Shown: positions 36,640 through 47,166 of the stretch, piece by piece
Layout of the letters: each line of letters begins with the position of its first letter
Numbering within the stretch: position 1 is the first letter of the stretch
Source: Rhytidiadelphus loreus
Lineage: Eukaryota > Streptophyta > Bryopsida > Hypnales > Hylocomiaceae
Reading direction: 5' to 3'
Assembly (NCBI GenBank): GCA_947034895.1
Contig: OX344765.1
Coordinates: 39,375,001-39,439,000, forward strand
DNA length: 64,000 nucleotides
Notes under the pieces: generated by a model
What the model was told of the DNA's origin: nothing
Database searches by the model: none
The model's input: the letters and a program-made list of their open reading frames with translations, nothing else
Program-made: the position numbers and the translations under genes

Positions 36640-37740
36640 CTAAACATTATGACTCTTGAGTATGTCGAAGATTTTGATTTTGGTTTATGTCGTAGTTGGA
36701 AATGGCACTATTGGTGGTATGAAAAGGGTTATAATAATGAAGTTGGATTGGAGTTGAGCACGATAGAATGTGGTGGTGGTGACTTGGATTGTATGTTTTT
36801 GTATTTTTCCACCTTCTATAATTTTGGGGCTTGGAGATTTTTGGAGCTAGTTTCTTCATGCTTTTTGCAAGAGGCTACGAGGTGGTGGAAGGTAGTAATG
36901 GACGGTAGAGAGAGTTTCAAAGTTGAATGGTAGTTGGTGCGGAGATGTGAGAAGGTTTTTGTGTTGTTTGATTTGCATCTCAAATTCTCATGTGATCTTT
37001 TTGCTTGATGATTGCTTCTTTCTGCTTACAAGATAGTGTAATTCCTTAGCAAAGTTATTTTTGATAATGAATTCATTGTGGTTTTGAATATGATTTTATA
37101 ATGGCACCAACTATGTCTCAAATAGTGAAAGTAGTAGTCCGCAAAGGAAAACATGTGGAAACAAAAAAATCAGTAGACAAGAAAAGGGAAAACGAAAATT
37201 CTAAATTTTCTAGTATTGCAACAAAATTTAAATTTGGTATAGCTGAAAGAAAGAAAAATGTTGTTGTTGGAAATGTTGCAAATACATCTATATTGAAGCA
37301 AAATCTAATGAAAAAAAAATTCTTAAAAAAATCTCTAAGGAATGAACTCCTCTATAGCTCAAAGAGTTGGATGTCAATAATACTATTTCTATGGGAAGTG
37401 TTACATCTCCATTGAGCTTTTGGAAAAATTTGATGAATTCATTGAAAATGAGTGCATATCTAGACTTTGTTCCATTGAAAGAAGTAGAGCTCTATCGAGG
37501 TTGCCTATGCAAATGGATTGCCAACTTTTGGTTTCTTCAACAAGCATATCAAAACTTATCTCGAATGGGTTGATGGTTAGAATGCTTCAATGGGGCACCA
37601 TATTCTTACCAAAACCCTCAGTAATACCGGGTTGCACACTTTCATTGGAATGTTGGGATACTATATCAAAAACAAAGGTGAAGAACATTGTGATGGTGGG
37701 GGGGAATAATTTTTCTCTAGTCAGGGAATAGAAATAATGA
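36640..37740 (+). pseudogene. broken ORF series, possible HUH/Rep-like mobile or viral relic
   Basis: Several overlapping readings cover this stretch but none is long. One frame (from 37101) is Lys-rich (MAPTMSQIVKVVVRKGK), another contains EKFDEFIENECISRLCSIE. A third, 37493-37690, reads IEVAYANGLPTFGFFNKHIK, has one in-frame TAG, and then GHHILTKTLSNTG and MLGYYIKNKGEEH. The sequence looks protein-derived, because phrases stay coherent across frame changes, and so is likely a degraded gene. A His-hydrophobe pattern followed by YxxK recalls HUH replication endonucleases, but this rests on a few residues. Origin uncertain. No intact product is made from this copy. Confidence 0.3.
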
Positions 37741-38029
37741 AGATTGCACTGTTTTTTGCTAATTTTTCATCAAGTTCGTGGAATTAGTAAACGTTAAAGA
37801 AGTTTAGATTATTGTTTGATTTGTTATCTATGTATAGGCACACCTATTTCCAGGAAGTACAAAACTAAAATGTGTAATCAAAACATCAATGAAGTTGCTA
37901 AACCACATCATATTCCTCTCATTCACAAAAATAGGTCACCCTATGTTGTGCAAATGGAGCCATTGTTGTAAATAGGTGATATGTTAAGCCAACCCATTTT
38001 TGCCAACTACTTAACTCTATCACCTTACT

Positions 38030-38690
38030 TTTGACCCCAATTTCGTCAAAAAACTCATCCAAATCCGTTCATTTTCTGACAAAATGACTACATTAATGTC
38101 AACAAGGAATAACGTGTCAATCCTCTAATGGTGAATAGTTGTACCATTGAATACATAGAAAGGTAGTTAAAATAGGGGGCTGTAAAAGTGACTTGTCTCT
38201 AATAGCAATCTAATACATTTTGCCTCTAACATGTTTCAAAAACATACATTTCAGGAGGGGGGCGCTTTTGGAAACCACTGTGTTTTTAACTTCAAAAATT
38301 CGTAACTAATTCCATGAAGGTCCAAAAAACATGAAACGACTTGGGTTAGATGCCGATTCCATTTTTCTTACCATGAAAATTTACTGAAAATTATTTTAAG
38401 TAGTTTAGCTTCCCCCAAAATGCAAATCAACTCTTAAAGGGTTGCTTTTATAGCCCCCTACCTTATGGATGGTTTATAGGACATTCATGACTCCACTCTA
38501 TGAATGATTTTGTAATTTTAGGGCGAACCACTTCAGAAATTCATAGAAATTATAATTTTTATCAGAAAATTATAATTCCACTTGCGTTTGGATTCATGAA
38601 ACAAGTGCACACCTCTAGAAAATATGTGCCCCTCTTGGAGTTAGCCCAAGTGAGATACTCAGATTGCTAATCAGTGTGGTGTTACCACTT
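38030..38690. repeat. dispersed repeat, copy B (pairs with 7690-8090)
   Basis: It shares an ordered set of phrases with the copy at 7690, including 'tagaaattataatttttat', 'gaaaattataattccactt' and 'cagattgctaatcagtgtgg'. This copy is longer, with an inserted segment of about 250 bases in the middle. Confidence 0.55.
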
Positions 38691-38699
38691 TATTTTTAT

Positions 38700-39230
38700 T
38701 TTTATTAAAACAAATGAAACGGGATTTCAGTGTGGTATTAACTTAAGTTTAGGCTTGTCTACCTTTAGCGGCCGTGATTGACCCAGTGACACCTGACTGG
38801 ACTAAATTAAGTTTAAGGCCATATTCCCAACCTAAATTTCACCCCTCCCTGTACCTTGGACGCGTGTCGATGTCTCCATCACCCATGTTCCGACAAATTA
38901 TGCTTAATTAATACGATCAAAGAAGGAAAACTGTAAGAAAAATGAGGCTCCTGGGCCAACTAAAATTAGTTGGTGGAATAGTTGACACCATCTCAGGTTC
39001 ACCACTAATTAAAAAATTTACCAAGGGACCACTCAAAGGATCAATAATGCAGGCAGCTCTCACTGTTGCTTTCCAGGACATGGGAACAAAAATGAAAACC
39101 CTAAATTAGAAACCTAATTAGAACCCTAATGCAGAACACTTTTTGTGCAATTTCGACCAAAGTCAAAACTCGGATGGAATCTGCCTTTCACACTGGCAGG
39201 ACTTGCACAGGGGACATGAAAATAGTAAAT
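38700..39230. other. low-copy mixed-composition DNA
   Basis: Less AT-rich than its surroundings, with 'aaaccctaaattag'-type phrases. No ORF of note. Possibly a relic of genic DNA. Confidence 0.25.
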
Positions 39231-39310
39231 TATAATGTTGCTTTAAAATTTTGTTATATTAGTTGAATTTAGAATATCAGTTTTGTACTACTGTAGTGTG
39301 CCATGTGCCA

Positions 39311-39490
39311 AAATAAAAGTAAATATAATTTTCTAATTTTTTAATTCATTGTTTTTTTGAAATTCAATAACTATCACACCATAGTCCAAACAAAGCTTGT
39401 GAGAGCTTTCTAGAGCCTGTGAGACCATGGGATGCACAATCTAAGAGATCTCACTATAATAAACAAAACAAACAACTTCATTTAAGGTAT
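39311..39490. repeat. dispersed repeat, second of three copies
   Basis: Same family as 31137-31350, sharing 'aaaataaaagtaaa', 'ttttctaattttttaattca' and 'gaaattcaata'. It lies about 260 bases before a Stowaway-like MITE. Confidence 0.5.
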
Positions 39491-39753
39491 AGATTCTTAA
39501 CTTATGGAAAGAAAGATGGGTTAGTATATTGGTATACATGCTTTGATATTAGGGATAAAAATCAATTGTTACATGACAAAAGTCGCAATGTCATGTTGTT
39601 TGTAAGGTAACTACAAATAAAAGAATCCAAATAAACAAATTTAGCAAGGTTTCCATTATTATATCGAAAAGTTGTTGTGGGATCTTGTTGGTAGTCAAAA
39701 TGGGGTTCTAGATTCTCTTAGAATGCTTTTTTGGACATTGTATGAAAAAATTA

Positions 39754-40246
39754 CTCCCTCCATCCTAAAATAATCTTTCACATGAACAACATGTTTTTTC
39801 CCCCTTTTAAAATAATATTATTTTCACCCATTTCAAATTGTTGAAACAGAGTTCAATGTATTTCTATAGTCCTCAAACTTTGAGTTTTGGAGCCCTTTTC
39901 ACAGTGTTGTATTAATCTAGTTGCAATGAAATTAAGAGGAACCCAAAGATCATCATTAGAGGAGATTTCAGTCTCCTGGAGGGCCGTTTCAAGCACTTCC
40001 CGCTAGTTACCAGTAGTCCTACGTCACCGTTTTTAAAAAAATTAAAAAAAAAAATTAAAAAAAATCTTCTTAAAATGCAAAAAGAAATCGAAAAATTAAT
40101 TAATTAATTTTTTCAAAAAATGACGTGGTAGTCTCCAATCCACGTACTACGCTGCGAAAGCGCAGTTCCCGCGTTGGGAACGGGCTGGGAACTCATAGCC
40201 CTCCAACATCGTGAAATCTCCTCTAATGTTTTGGACAAGGAGGGAG
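39754..40246. mobile_element. Stowaway-like (Tc1/mariner) MITE carrying a nested insertion
   Basis: The left end is CTCCCTCCATCCTAAAATAA and the right end is TTGGACAAGGAGGGAG, whose complement opens CTCCCTCC as in plant Stowaway elements. Both are flanked by TA (39752-39753 and 40247-40248). A CATTAGA-family MITE is inserted inside at 39954-40228. Without it the Stowaway would be about 218 bp, a normal size. The motif and TA duplication are seen; class by established knowledge. Confidence 0.8.
39954..40228. mobile_element. CATTAGA-ended foldback MITE nested in the Stowaway-like element
   Basis: The left CATTAGAGGAGATTTCAG and the complement of the right end (CATTAGAGGAGATTTCACG) are inverted repeats, extending to 'ggagggc' about 30 bases in. 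The interior has 'aaaaaatgacgtggtag' and GC-rich hairpins such as GCAGTTCCCGCG. Two related copies lie elsewhere in the window. Confidence 0.75.
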
Positions 40247-40416
40247 TATGAATTTTCAAAGTGCTAGAAATAGGTGTTTCTAAAACTAATCCTAGAATCC
40301 TATGAATAGTGGCAATACATCTTAGATAAGAATCTTTAGGGGTCAATTATAGATTAGAGGAGTAAAAATTAGGTGGTGTTACCTTAATTGATGCTAGTTC
40401 AAGGATTGTATAACCA

Positions 40417-40570
40417 AAATAAAAGTAAAAGTAATTTTCTAATTCATTAGAATTTTAAAATTCAATAACTTTCACATCGTAAGTCCAAATGCCACGAAAC
40501 AAAGTCGGTACACTTCTCATGGTAAAGAGCTTTCCAATAGTACCAAGAACAAAAGAATGTGTAATATTGT
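40417..40570. repeat. dispersed repeat, third of three copies
   Basis: Same family as 31137-31350 and 39311-39490, sharing 'aaaataaaagtaaaagtaat', 'ttcacatcgtaagtccaaat' and 'agagctttcc'. Confidence 0.5.
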
Positions 40571-41469
40571 TTTTGTTTTCTATTATATGTATACATACCA
40601 TATAATAGTTCAACTTGACATTCTAAGTTCTTAACCATACAAAATTGTAAGAACCAAAAGATAATAAATTTATGAATGATCAATTAATTTTTGTTCAATC
40701 TAAATACAATGGATGATGTTCATTTTTTTGTGTCTAAAAAAATCAAGTACTCTTGTAAAAGCATCATTGAAATATTATTCTAAGCTTGTCCATTTAAGCA
40801 CAACTTCAAAGATCACAGCCAAAGAGAAGAATAAAATAATATTTGAAAGGCCACTATAAAAATAATATAATGAAAAATTTAATGTAACATGTAACTACTT
40901 TTGGACTATTCAATGAATTCTGGACTAAACATTTAGAGATCTATGAATAATAACATCATGAAATCTCTAAATGTTTGTTTTGCATAAATCTCCTAATTCT
41001 TTAGATTATCTCCTAATGACCATTTTTTTCTTCCAATGACCATTATTAATTCTAAACTTTCAAAAGTCCAAAAATAATAAAATGTGGCATTTTAGCCCAT
41101 TGATCAGATCATAGAATAGTCATTTCACAAACTTCATAAACTTAATTTAATACCATTGGTCAAGGATTCATAGTATCCGTATAATAGACTAATATTTGTA
41201 AATTTTTTTATTTTTATTTTTGGTGTTAGTTATTCAAACAACTTTTAATATATTGAGAACTTGTGCCGAATCTTAAAATGTATAGGCAATCAAATTAGAT
41301 ATGTATATACAATGTTTTTCAATAATTTAATGCATTTAGCATTATAATCAAATCATTAAAAGAAGAAAAGAGGTAATTTGATTAAATATTATGAAGTTGA
41401 AGTTGAATATGGCAAACTTAAGAGAGATGCCAACTCCAAAAAATGATTATTTCAAAACTTCATCACTAT

Positions 41470-41815
41470 TAAAACGGTTGCAATTTCTATCCTTCTATCA
41501 AAATATAATTCAGTGATTTGACATGTGATCAATAATTTCAATCTTTATCATGGTATGAGAATAGAAGTCATTTTATCCAATATGTAATCAACAACTACAA
41601 TCTATATTATCCTTATATTAAAATAGAAGTTTTTGATCGGATAGATGATCAACTATATTGAAATTTTTATCCTTATATCAACTTGGTAGATAATCGACAC
41701 TTGCAATCTTTGTACTTGTATTTGAATAGAAATTGGTGGTTTGGCAAGGTGATCAACAATTGCAATTTTTGTCCTTGTATTAAAATAGAGTTCGGTGATC
41801 CACAAGGGCTCTAGT
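41470..41815. repeat. imperfect tandem array, unit roughly 60-80 bp
   Basis: Phrases of the form GATCAACAATTGCAATTTTT, then GTCCTTGTATTAAAATAGA and a variable GGTGATT/GGTGGTTTG, recur about five times with drift. It is non-coding and AT-rich. The array is old, since the units are well diverged. Confidence 0.55.
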
Positions 41816-42191
41816 TGTAAGCCCAAAACCCTAAGATCAATGTTTTGGAAGTCTCTATTGTCATATCATTTAAAAATAAATCAATAATTGCAAGCGAATT
41901 CAATCCTTATTCGATAAGAGACCACCAAATATTATTTTGATACTTGGGAGAGAAGTTGAAGGTCATCAATCATTGTCTTTTCTATCATCATTAGTCTAAA
42001 ATCATTTGAAATGAGACCAATAGTTGCAATTGTATATGAATTCTATCTATGAGTCCAATATTCTCTCTACTACTAATATGTTATGGACATTTGTGAATTG
42101 ATGTGGACTTAAAGATAATTGTTTATTCTTTCTATTTATTTTTATATTCTAAAAGTAGATAAAGTCATAAAAATAATACAATCTTGTTTAA

Positions 42192-42671
42192 TCCCTAAGT
42201 GCTCAAGCAACCATTTTATGGTCGCTACCTAACTTTGGGCAACATTTTTGGGCATAATTTTTTTTTTTCAATTTTTTTAAAGATTAGGTTGTTTGTCAAT
42301 AGTTATATTCAAAACTAAGATTGCTACAATCAAAAATTTACTATATGGAGAAAGTGTTGATGTTCTCATTACTAGATCTTATGTATTTTTCCTTGTATTT
42401 TTCACAAATGAGAAGAAACTACAATTTTGACCAATCAAAGAAAAATTCAAATGCTAAAGATAAAAATTAAATTTTTGGTGAATTTTTGAAATTTTATCTT
42501 CAAAATTCATTTGAAGAGAATCTAAAAATAGTTTTATAATTTTGACCATACGAATACTTTTTAGTTTTTGTGTTTCACATTATCTTTTTTGATGCAAACT
42601 TCATAAAAGTTATCAAACTTGTATTTTATAACACATTGTGTTTTGTCCAAATCCCTTGGGCTTTATGGGGG
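42192..42671. mobile_element. diverged TTAA-flanked element, left partner at a shared TTAA
   Basis: TTAA (42188-42191) followed by TCCCTAAGTGCTC opens it, and CTTTATGGGGG followed by TTAA (42672-42675) closes it. The termini are short, diverged inverted repeats. Its right TTAA is also the left TTAA of the next element. Boundaries are less certain than for the copies at 12281, 13242 and 45269. Confidence 0.4.
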
Positions 42672-42675
42672 TTAA

Positions 42676-42872
42676 CCCCTAAAGGACCAAGTGTCCCCTT
42701 GAGGGACATTGCTAGGTTCGGGTAGATTCCTATCAACTTTTTGGAATGATTTTTTGAATTTTTTTTTAAGATAGGAAAATACTTTAGCTTTTGGGGAATC
42801 TAATTTTTATTCTAATCAATACACAAGAACAAAAGTTATGCCACACTAAGTTATGCCACACTAAGTTCCTAA
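42676..42872. mobile_element. inverted, truncated copy of the CCCCTAAAGG element
   Basis: Directly after TTAA it reads CCCCTAAAGGACCAAGTGTC. It then continues as the reverse complement of the right part of the 13242 copy, with phrases equivalent to 'tgtcccttgaagggacaatg' and 'ataacttttgttc'. It breaks off near 42835, where a 15-bp unit (GTTATGCCACACTAA) is present twice, and is followed by the GC-rich element at 42873. Confidence 0.55.
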
Positions 42873-43242
42873 GGGCCGGTCTCCATTGCACAATCGGACG
42901 TCCAGGAGCCGGACCCCCCAGGACCTCTAGGTTGGAGGCGTTGGACCCCTCTAGGTGGTCTCTATTGCACCTGGAGGCAGGGACCTGGAGGACCCGGAAA
43001 AAGTAAATTTTTTTAACACAAGCGACGTGGAGGTGGAGGTGAGGACGCTGTGCGCAAGAACTACGGGGACAAAGAGGATCAGAGTCAAAATTAGGGGGTC
43101 CAGGGGAGGGTCCGGCTCCTCCAACCCTGCGCGGGCTGGAACCTGGACCTCCAAGCCGGACCTCTAGGCCGGTGCATTTTTCAATGGCGCCCTCATGGAC
43201 CCCTCCGATCCTGGAGGTCCAGGAGGCAATGGAGAGTGCCTC
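42873..43242. mobile_element. GC-rich PIF/Harbinger-like MITE, 370 bp
   Basis: The left end GGGCCGGTCTCCATTGC and the complement of the right end (GAGGCACTCTCCATTGC) match at 13 of 17 positions. TAA flanks both ends (42870-42872 and 43243-43245), as expected for PIF/Harbinger. The interior is strikingly GC-rich, with repeated 'ctggaggtcc'/'ggacctcc' words, in a strongly AT-rich neighbourhood. The ORFs across it on both strands are composition artefacts. Confidence 0.6.
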
Positions 43243-43245
43243 TAA

Positions 43246-44520
43246 CACTCAATAGTACGGATTTCTTAAACCATGGGAGCAGCACTAAACCAAATTCTCT
43301 CAAATACTGGAGTGACATGGTGTCCATATAATAACTTATTTAGACTGAAAATGATCGAAGAGTGCCTGCCTGCAGTCGGTTTTTCCACGACGGAGTGAGA
43401 CCAGCCGAGCTTCTTCAGGCAGTTTCCTTCCGGAAGCGAGCACTGTGCCAATGATGGGAAAGTCCATCTCGGCACACGCTCCGATGCTGTTCGCAGTGAA
43501 GGCGGGCCCGATCCTGACAAGAAAAGCGGTCAGAAATATTCGAGCGCCATTACACCTCCCACAAGGGCTACCCAATCTCAGCCGGAACATCCATCTGGCA
43601 CCTTTCCGGGTGGAACAAGAGGACGACTTGCGGCTATTTGGAGGCGGCTGCATTGATGAAGGCCCGAATGATCGATGAACAGGACTAAGTAGCTCCAGTC
43701 ACTGGCTCCGTCGACAGAACCCGAAAAGCAAAGCAACCATCTTCCATCTTCCATGTTTGCTGATGATGGTTGGCAGCAGGAGCTTTGGCCTTTGGGGTAT
43801 ATTCAGTTGCGGCCTTTGGGAGGCGGACGGAGGGTCCGTCAATGCAATGCAAGGTGGCGTGGTTGGGTCGTCGCAGTGAGTGAGTGCTGGGTCAAAGCTG
43901 CGTAAGCTTACTGACCTACCTTTTGATTTCCTTATTACAGTCGGTCAAGTGAGGAAACTGCCTGATCAGAGGCTCTGATCTGGCTTTTGGGCAATTGGGA
44001 AGATTGTTCTTTGATGCAGGCGCGCGGGGTTCACACTTCATACTCATGCTCATCATGAGGCCCGGGGAATGAATACATTACTATATAACTTACTGTACAG
44101 GAGAGACGGAATGATCGAGTTTTACAGAACCAGGAATGAAAATTCATTACGAGCTTTCTACAGCACTGCACTGGAGATCGAGAATGACGGAGTTTTGAAT
44201 GAACTGAATTCATTAAGGTAAGGTAAGGAAGCACTCACTGCCGTGCAGCAGCAGCAGAGAATGAGTGGGTGAGTGCAAGATTGGTCCGTTTCCTTGGGAA
44301 TGGAGTCGGAGAGGGAACGTGTGTGTGCGGACTATGAGTGGTTTTGGACTTTGGGGGATGCGAAACAGCGGAGACTCGACTCGACTGGACTCGACTCGAC
44401 GACTCTACACTGGCCAGGGAAATCGATAGCCACAACAGCAGCCATAGTGGATGAAGAAGAAAAAAAAATGGGATTTGATTTAACCCACTAATTTCTAAGG
44501 TGAAGGTGCCTAAAACCAAC
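43246..44520. other. low-copy mixed-composition segment, possible gene relic
   Basis: The 1.3-kb block has gene-like composition. A minus-strand ORF (43336-43653, 105 residues) includes FTANSIGACAEMDFPIIGTV, but I recognise no family. An exon with an acceptor near 43520 is conceivable on that strand. A second minus-strand ORF (44235-44519) begins hydrophobic (FFFLLHPLWLLLWLSISL) and becomes Ser/Pro-rich. It may be a relic gene, or leader and promoter DNA. Not confident enough to call a CDS. Confidence 0.25.
44371..44405. repeat. GACTC microsatellite
   Basis: Seven imperfect units of GACTC/GACTG occur in a row. Non-coding. Confidence 0.7.
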
Positions 44521-45268
44521 TTGCTCCAGTAGCAGCTAAACTACCCTCCCATCGGGTTTTTTTGGCAAAAAAAAGTTTTTTTCCCTCTAAAATCGCCCAC
44601 CTAAAACCTGCAGTTTTCAATGCTGCTAGTGGCACAGGAACCTAGTTTTACATTTTTTTTCTCAATTTTATTTTTTATTTATAGGCAAAAAAAGAAAACT
44701 AAAAAAAAAATTAGTTATCGGGGCTGACTACTCCGGCGATATTCACCCAAGTTGACTTTCCTTTGCAGCTAGATTTTGGCTAGGGATTACTTTGAAAACA
44801 ATAGCCTTGTTTAGTCACTCTGGAGCAGCCCTCCGAAGGCCTCATTTTTTCTCTAATGAATGGGATCTATTTTAGTCATCTAACGTCTAAATCTAGTTGT
44901 TCTTGTGTCCATTGTATGTGATTTTTGATGCACTTCCAACAATGGTATCCTCAAGTTCTAATTTCAAATCAATTAGAAGTGAATGATTTGTTTGATGGAC
45001 CATTTTCCAATGTAGTGATTGAGGATGCTCTCAGTACCATTATCCAAATGTTTCAATTAGACATCGATAAAAAGATGACGATTAAGAGTTACACCACAAG
45101 TATCAAAAGTATGAAAAAAAGAAGTCAAAAGTCTTTACTGACTCAAAAGTCTTTTAAGTATGCTCCAAAATGAAAATGAAAGGCTTTACGGGTGATTGCT
45201 TTCCCAAATTTCAATATTTCCAACTTACAAGGAAAAGAAGAAATTGAGTTCTTGGATGGAATCTTTAA
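44521..45268. other. intergenic DNA
   Basis: Mixed to AT-rich, with long A and T runs. An 82-residue ORF at 44925-45173 (+) is unrecognised and probably chance or a decayed transposon fragment. Confidence 0.4.
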
Positions 45269-45501
45269 CCCTTAAAGGACACTGTGGTCATTTTACACCA
45301 ATGAATGACATAGAAGGCCTTCTATATATTCTATACACAATAAAAGTGCAACTATTCATCCCCTAAATTTTGTGTGAAAAGGGGGAGGTCTTGTTCAGTA
45401 GCTTGACTTCCAATGAGTGCTTTTGGATTTATTTTAAACCAATGATTCACATGGTGCAAGAAAAGGAGGATTTCCACGGGCACCAATCCGTTCTTTAAGG
45501 G
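45269..45501. mobile_element. short TTAA-flanked inverted-repeat element, 233 bp
   Basis: The left end CCCTTAAAGGACACTG and the right end CCGTTCTTTAAGGG are inverted repeats. TTAA sits on both outer sides (45265-45268 and 45502-45505). No coding capacity. Same design as 12281-12500. Confidence 0.65.
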
Positions 45502-46555
45502 TTAATGAGTTTGTGTCATTGCTCCTAGGATAGAGAGAGACAAGAACTTCATATCTCTTCTACATGACAAACAATACTCTGTACCTTGCATGAGTACTAT
45601 ACATGAGGTCTGAGTCAACACTCATTTGTTGAAATTGAATTTCCACATTAGATTCTTAAAGGTCCACATCACATCATACCATTTGCATTTGATGTTTTTT
45701 TCATTATAGTAGTGTTGTGATTAGAGATTTTGTTGTTGCTCTTATTAAGCTTACTATGAAATTGAAGGTTGTATTGCAAAGAGGGAAATCTACAACAAAA
45801 AGCTAACAACTCCCAACCAAGTCTCACAAGTTCCTTCTTAAATTTGACAACCGCTTTGGCACCGCACCTCATTTTCTGGTTTCCATCATAAGAAAGTCAT
45901 CACTTGGCACATGAAGAAACCTACTTGTGGTTCCTTTGTATAAATTCGCGTGTAATTTCGTGTTTAGGTTTTATTCTTGATTTCTTCTCTCCAAGACAAA
46001 ATTCTCGGCTCTTTGCCATTTGTTCTTGGTTACACTCTTGGAATAAACTCTGGATTTTAAAGAAACCCATCAAACATTGAAGAATCATCTAAGGTGAATG
46101 CATCCAAAAGCATCCATGTACCTATTCATGTACCTTAGACTGCCTCTAATTGTATCCCTAGACTTTAGTTAATGTATCCTTCAAATGCTTACATCTGATT
46201 TGCTGACGCATTTGAAGGACACATACTTAATTTTGATTTGCTAACTACTGATTTTTGCTGATTTTAGTTTAGGGGCCACCTATGTGATAGTTTCAATGGT
46301 CTAGGGAGCCGACACTTTGAAAAATCATAGAAATTACATACCACATCCGAAAAATCTAATTTTTTTTAGTATTCATCATTTTCACTAGCTAATACTACAA
46401 AAATATAATTTTAAGGAGAAGGTCTCTCCAACTATGCTTAATTGCTTATATTGAAGGTTTTGGGTGCTTCCACCTTATCATTTGGGTGTTCATTTGTATT
46501 GTTTTCAGTATTTATGTGTACTTGATTTATGGGTGATTCTAATGGTCTGTAACTA

Positions 46556-46652
46556 GGTCTCTGTCTGTCCCCACCAGGCCACCTGTGGCTGGTGTTTGTA
46601 ATTTTATTTTCTGCAATGAAATTCCGTTTCATTTGTTCAAAAAATAATAATA
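46556..46652 (+). mobile_element. retroelement 3' tail fragment
   Basis: A block starting GTCTCTGTCTGTCCCCACC and running through GGCCACCTGTGGCTGGTG to 'gcaatgaaattccgtttcat', 'ttgttc' and an A/TAA-rich tail resembles the 3' end at 22780-23392. GGCCACCTGTGGCTGG also forms a small hairpin. Probably a 5'-truncated LINE or SINE copy. Confidence 0.35.
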
Positions 46653-46894
46653 ATGGTCTGTAATTGATGTTCCACAAAGAGGAACCACAGAAGTGACTAT
46701 GTCTTCACCATTGGGCCACAATTCTCTGACTTCAGTTAAGGTGCATTCACTTCATTAGGCCTTCTCTTGTTACAGTATTGACTATGTTGCTAAAATAAAA
46801 CATACATTAACTTAGTTATTTCTTTGTTCAAATTTCATATCTCATTCATACGATAGATGATATTAAAGCAAAGTGAAGTGAACCTAGTATTTAT

Positions 46895-47166
46895 GCAGGT
46901 GATAGTTTCGAGAGATTAGTCATTAAGTGTGATATATTTATTTATTTATAAATATGTATATTTTTGCAACAAATGAAACGAAATTTCCTTTGCAAAAATT
47001 AATATAAGTGTGATATATACAGTACAGTACATTGCTCCTGAAGGATGATACCTTCCCTGCCAGCAGACCAAGCCAAAAGTTTTTTCTGTAAGTTATCTCA
47101 TTCAAATAAAGGAAGTTAAAGTGAGACTCTTTATGCAGGTGATGGTTTCGAGAGATTAGTCATTAA
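46895..47166. repeat. 33-bp direct repeat pair
   Basis: 'atgcaggtgat(a/g)gtttcgagag' followed by 'attagtcattaa' occurs at about 46895-46927 and again at about 47134-47166, with looser similarity just upstream of both. A local duplication, or remains of a repeated element. Confidence 0.5.

Noticed and set aside
42784..43248. Minus-strand ORF of 154 codons
   Set aside because: It spans the GC-rich MITE and its flanks; the reading is low-complexity and reflects composition.
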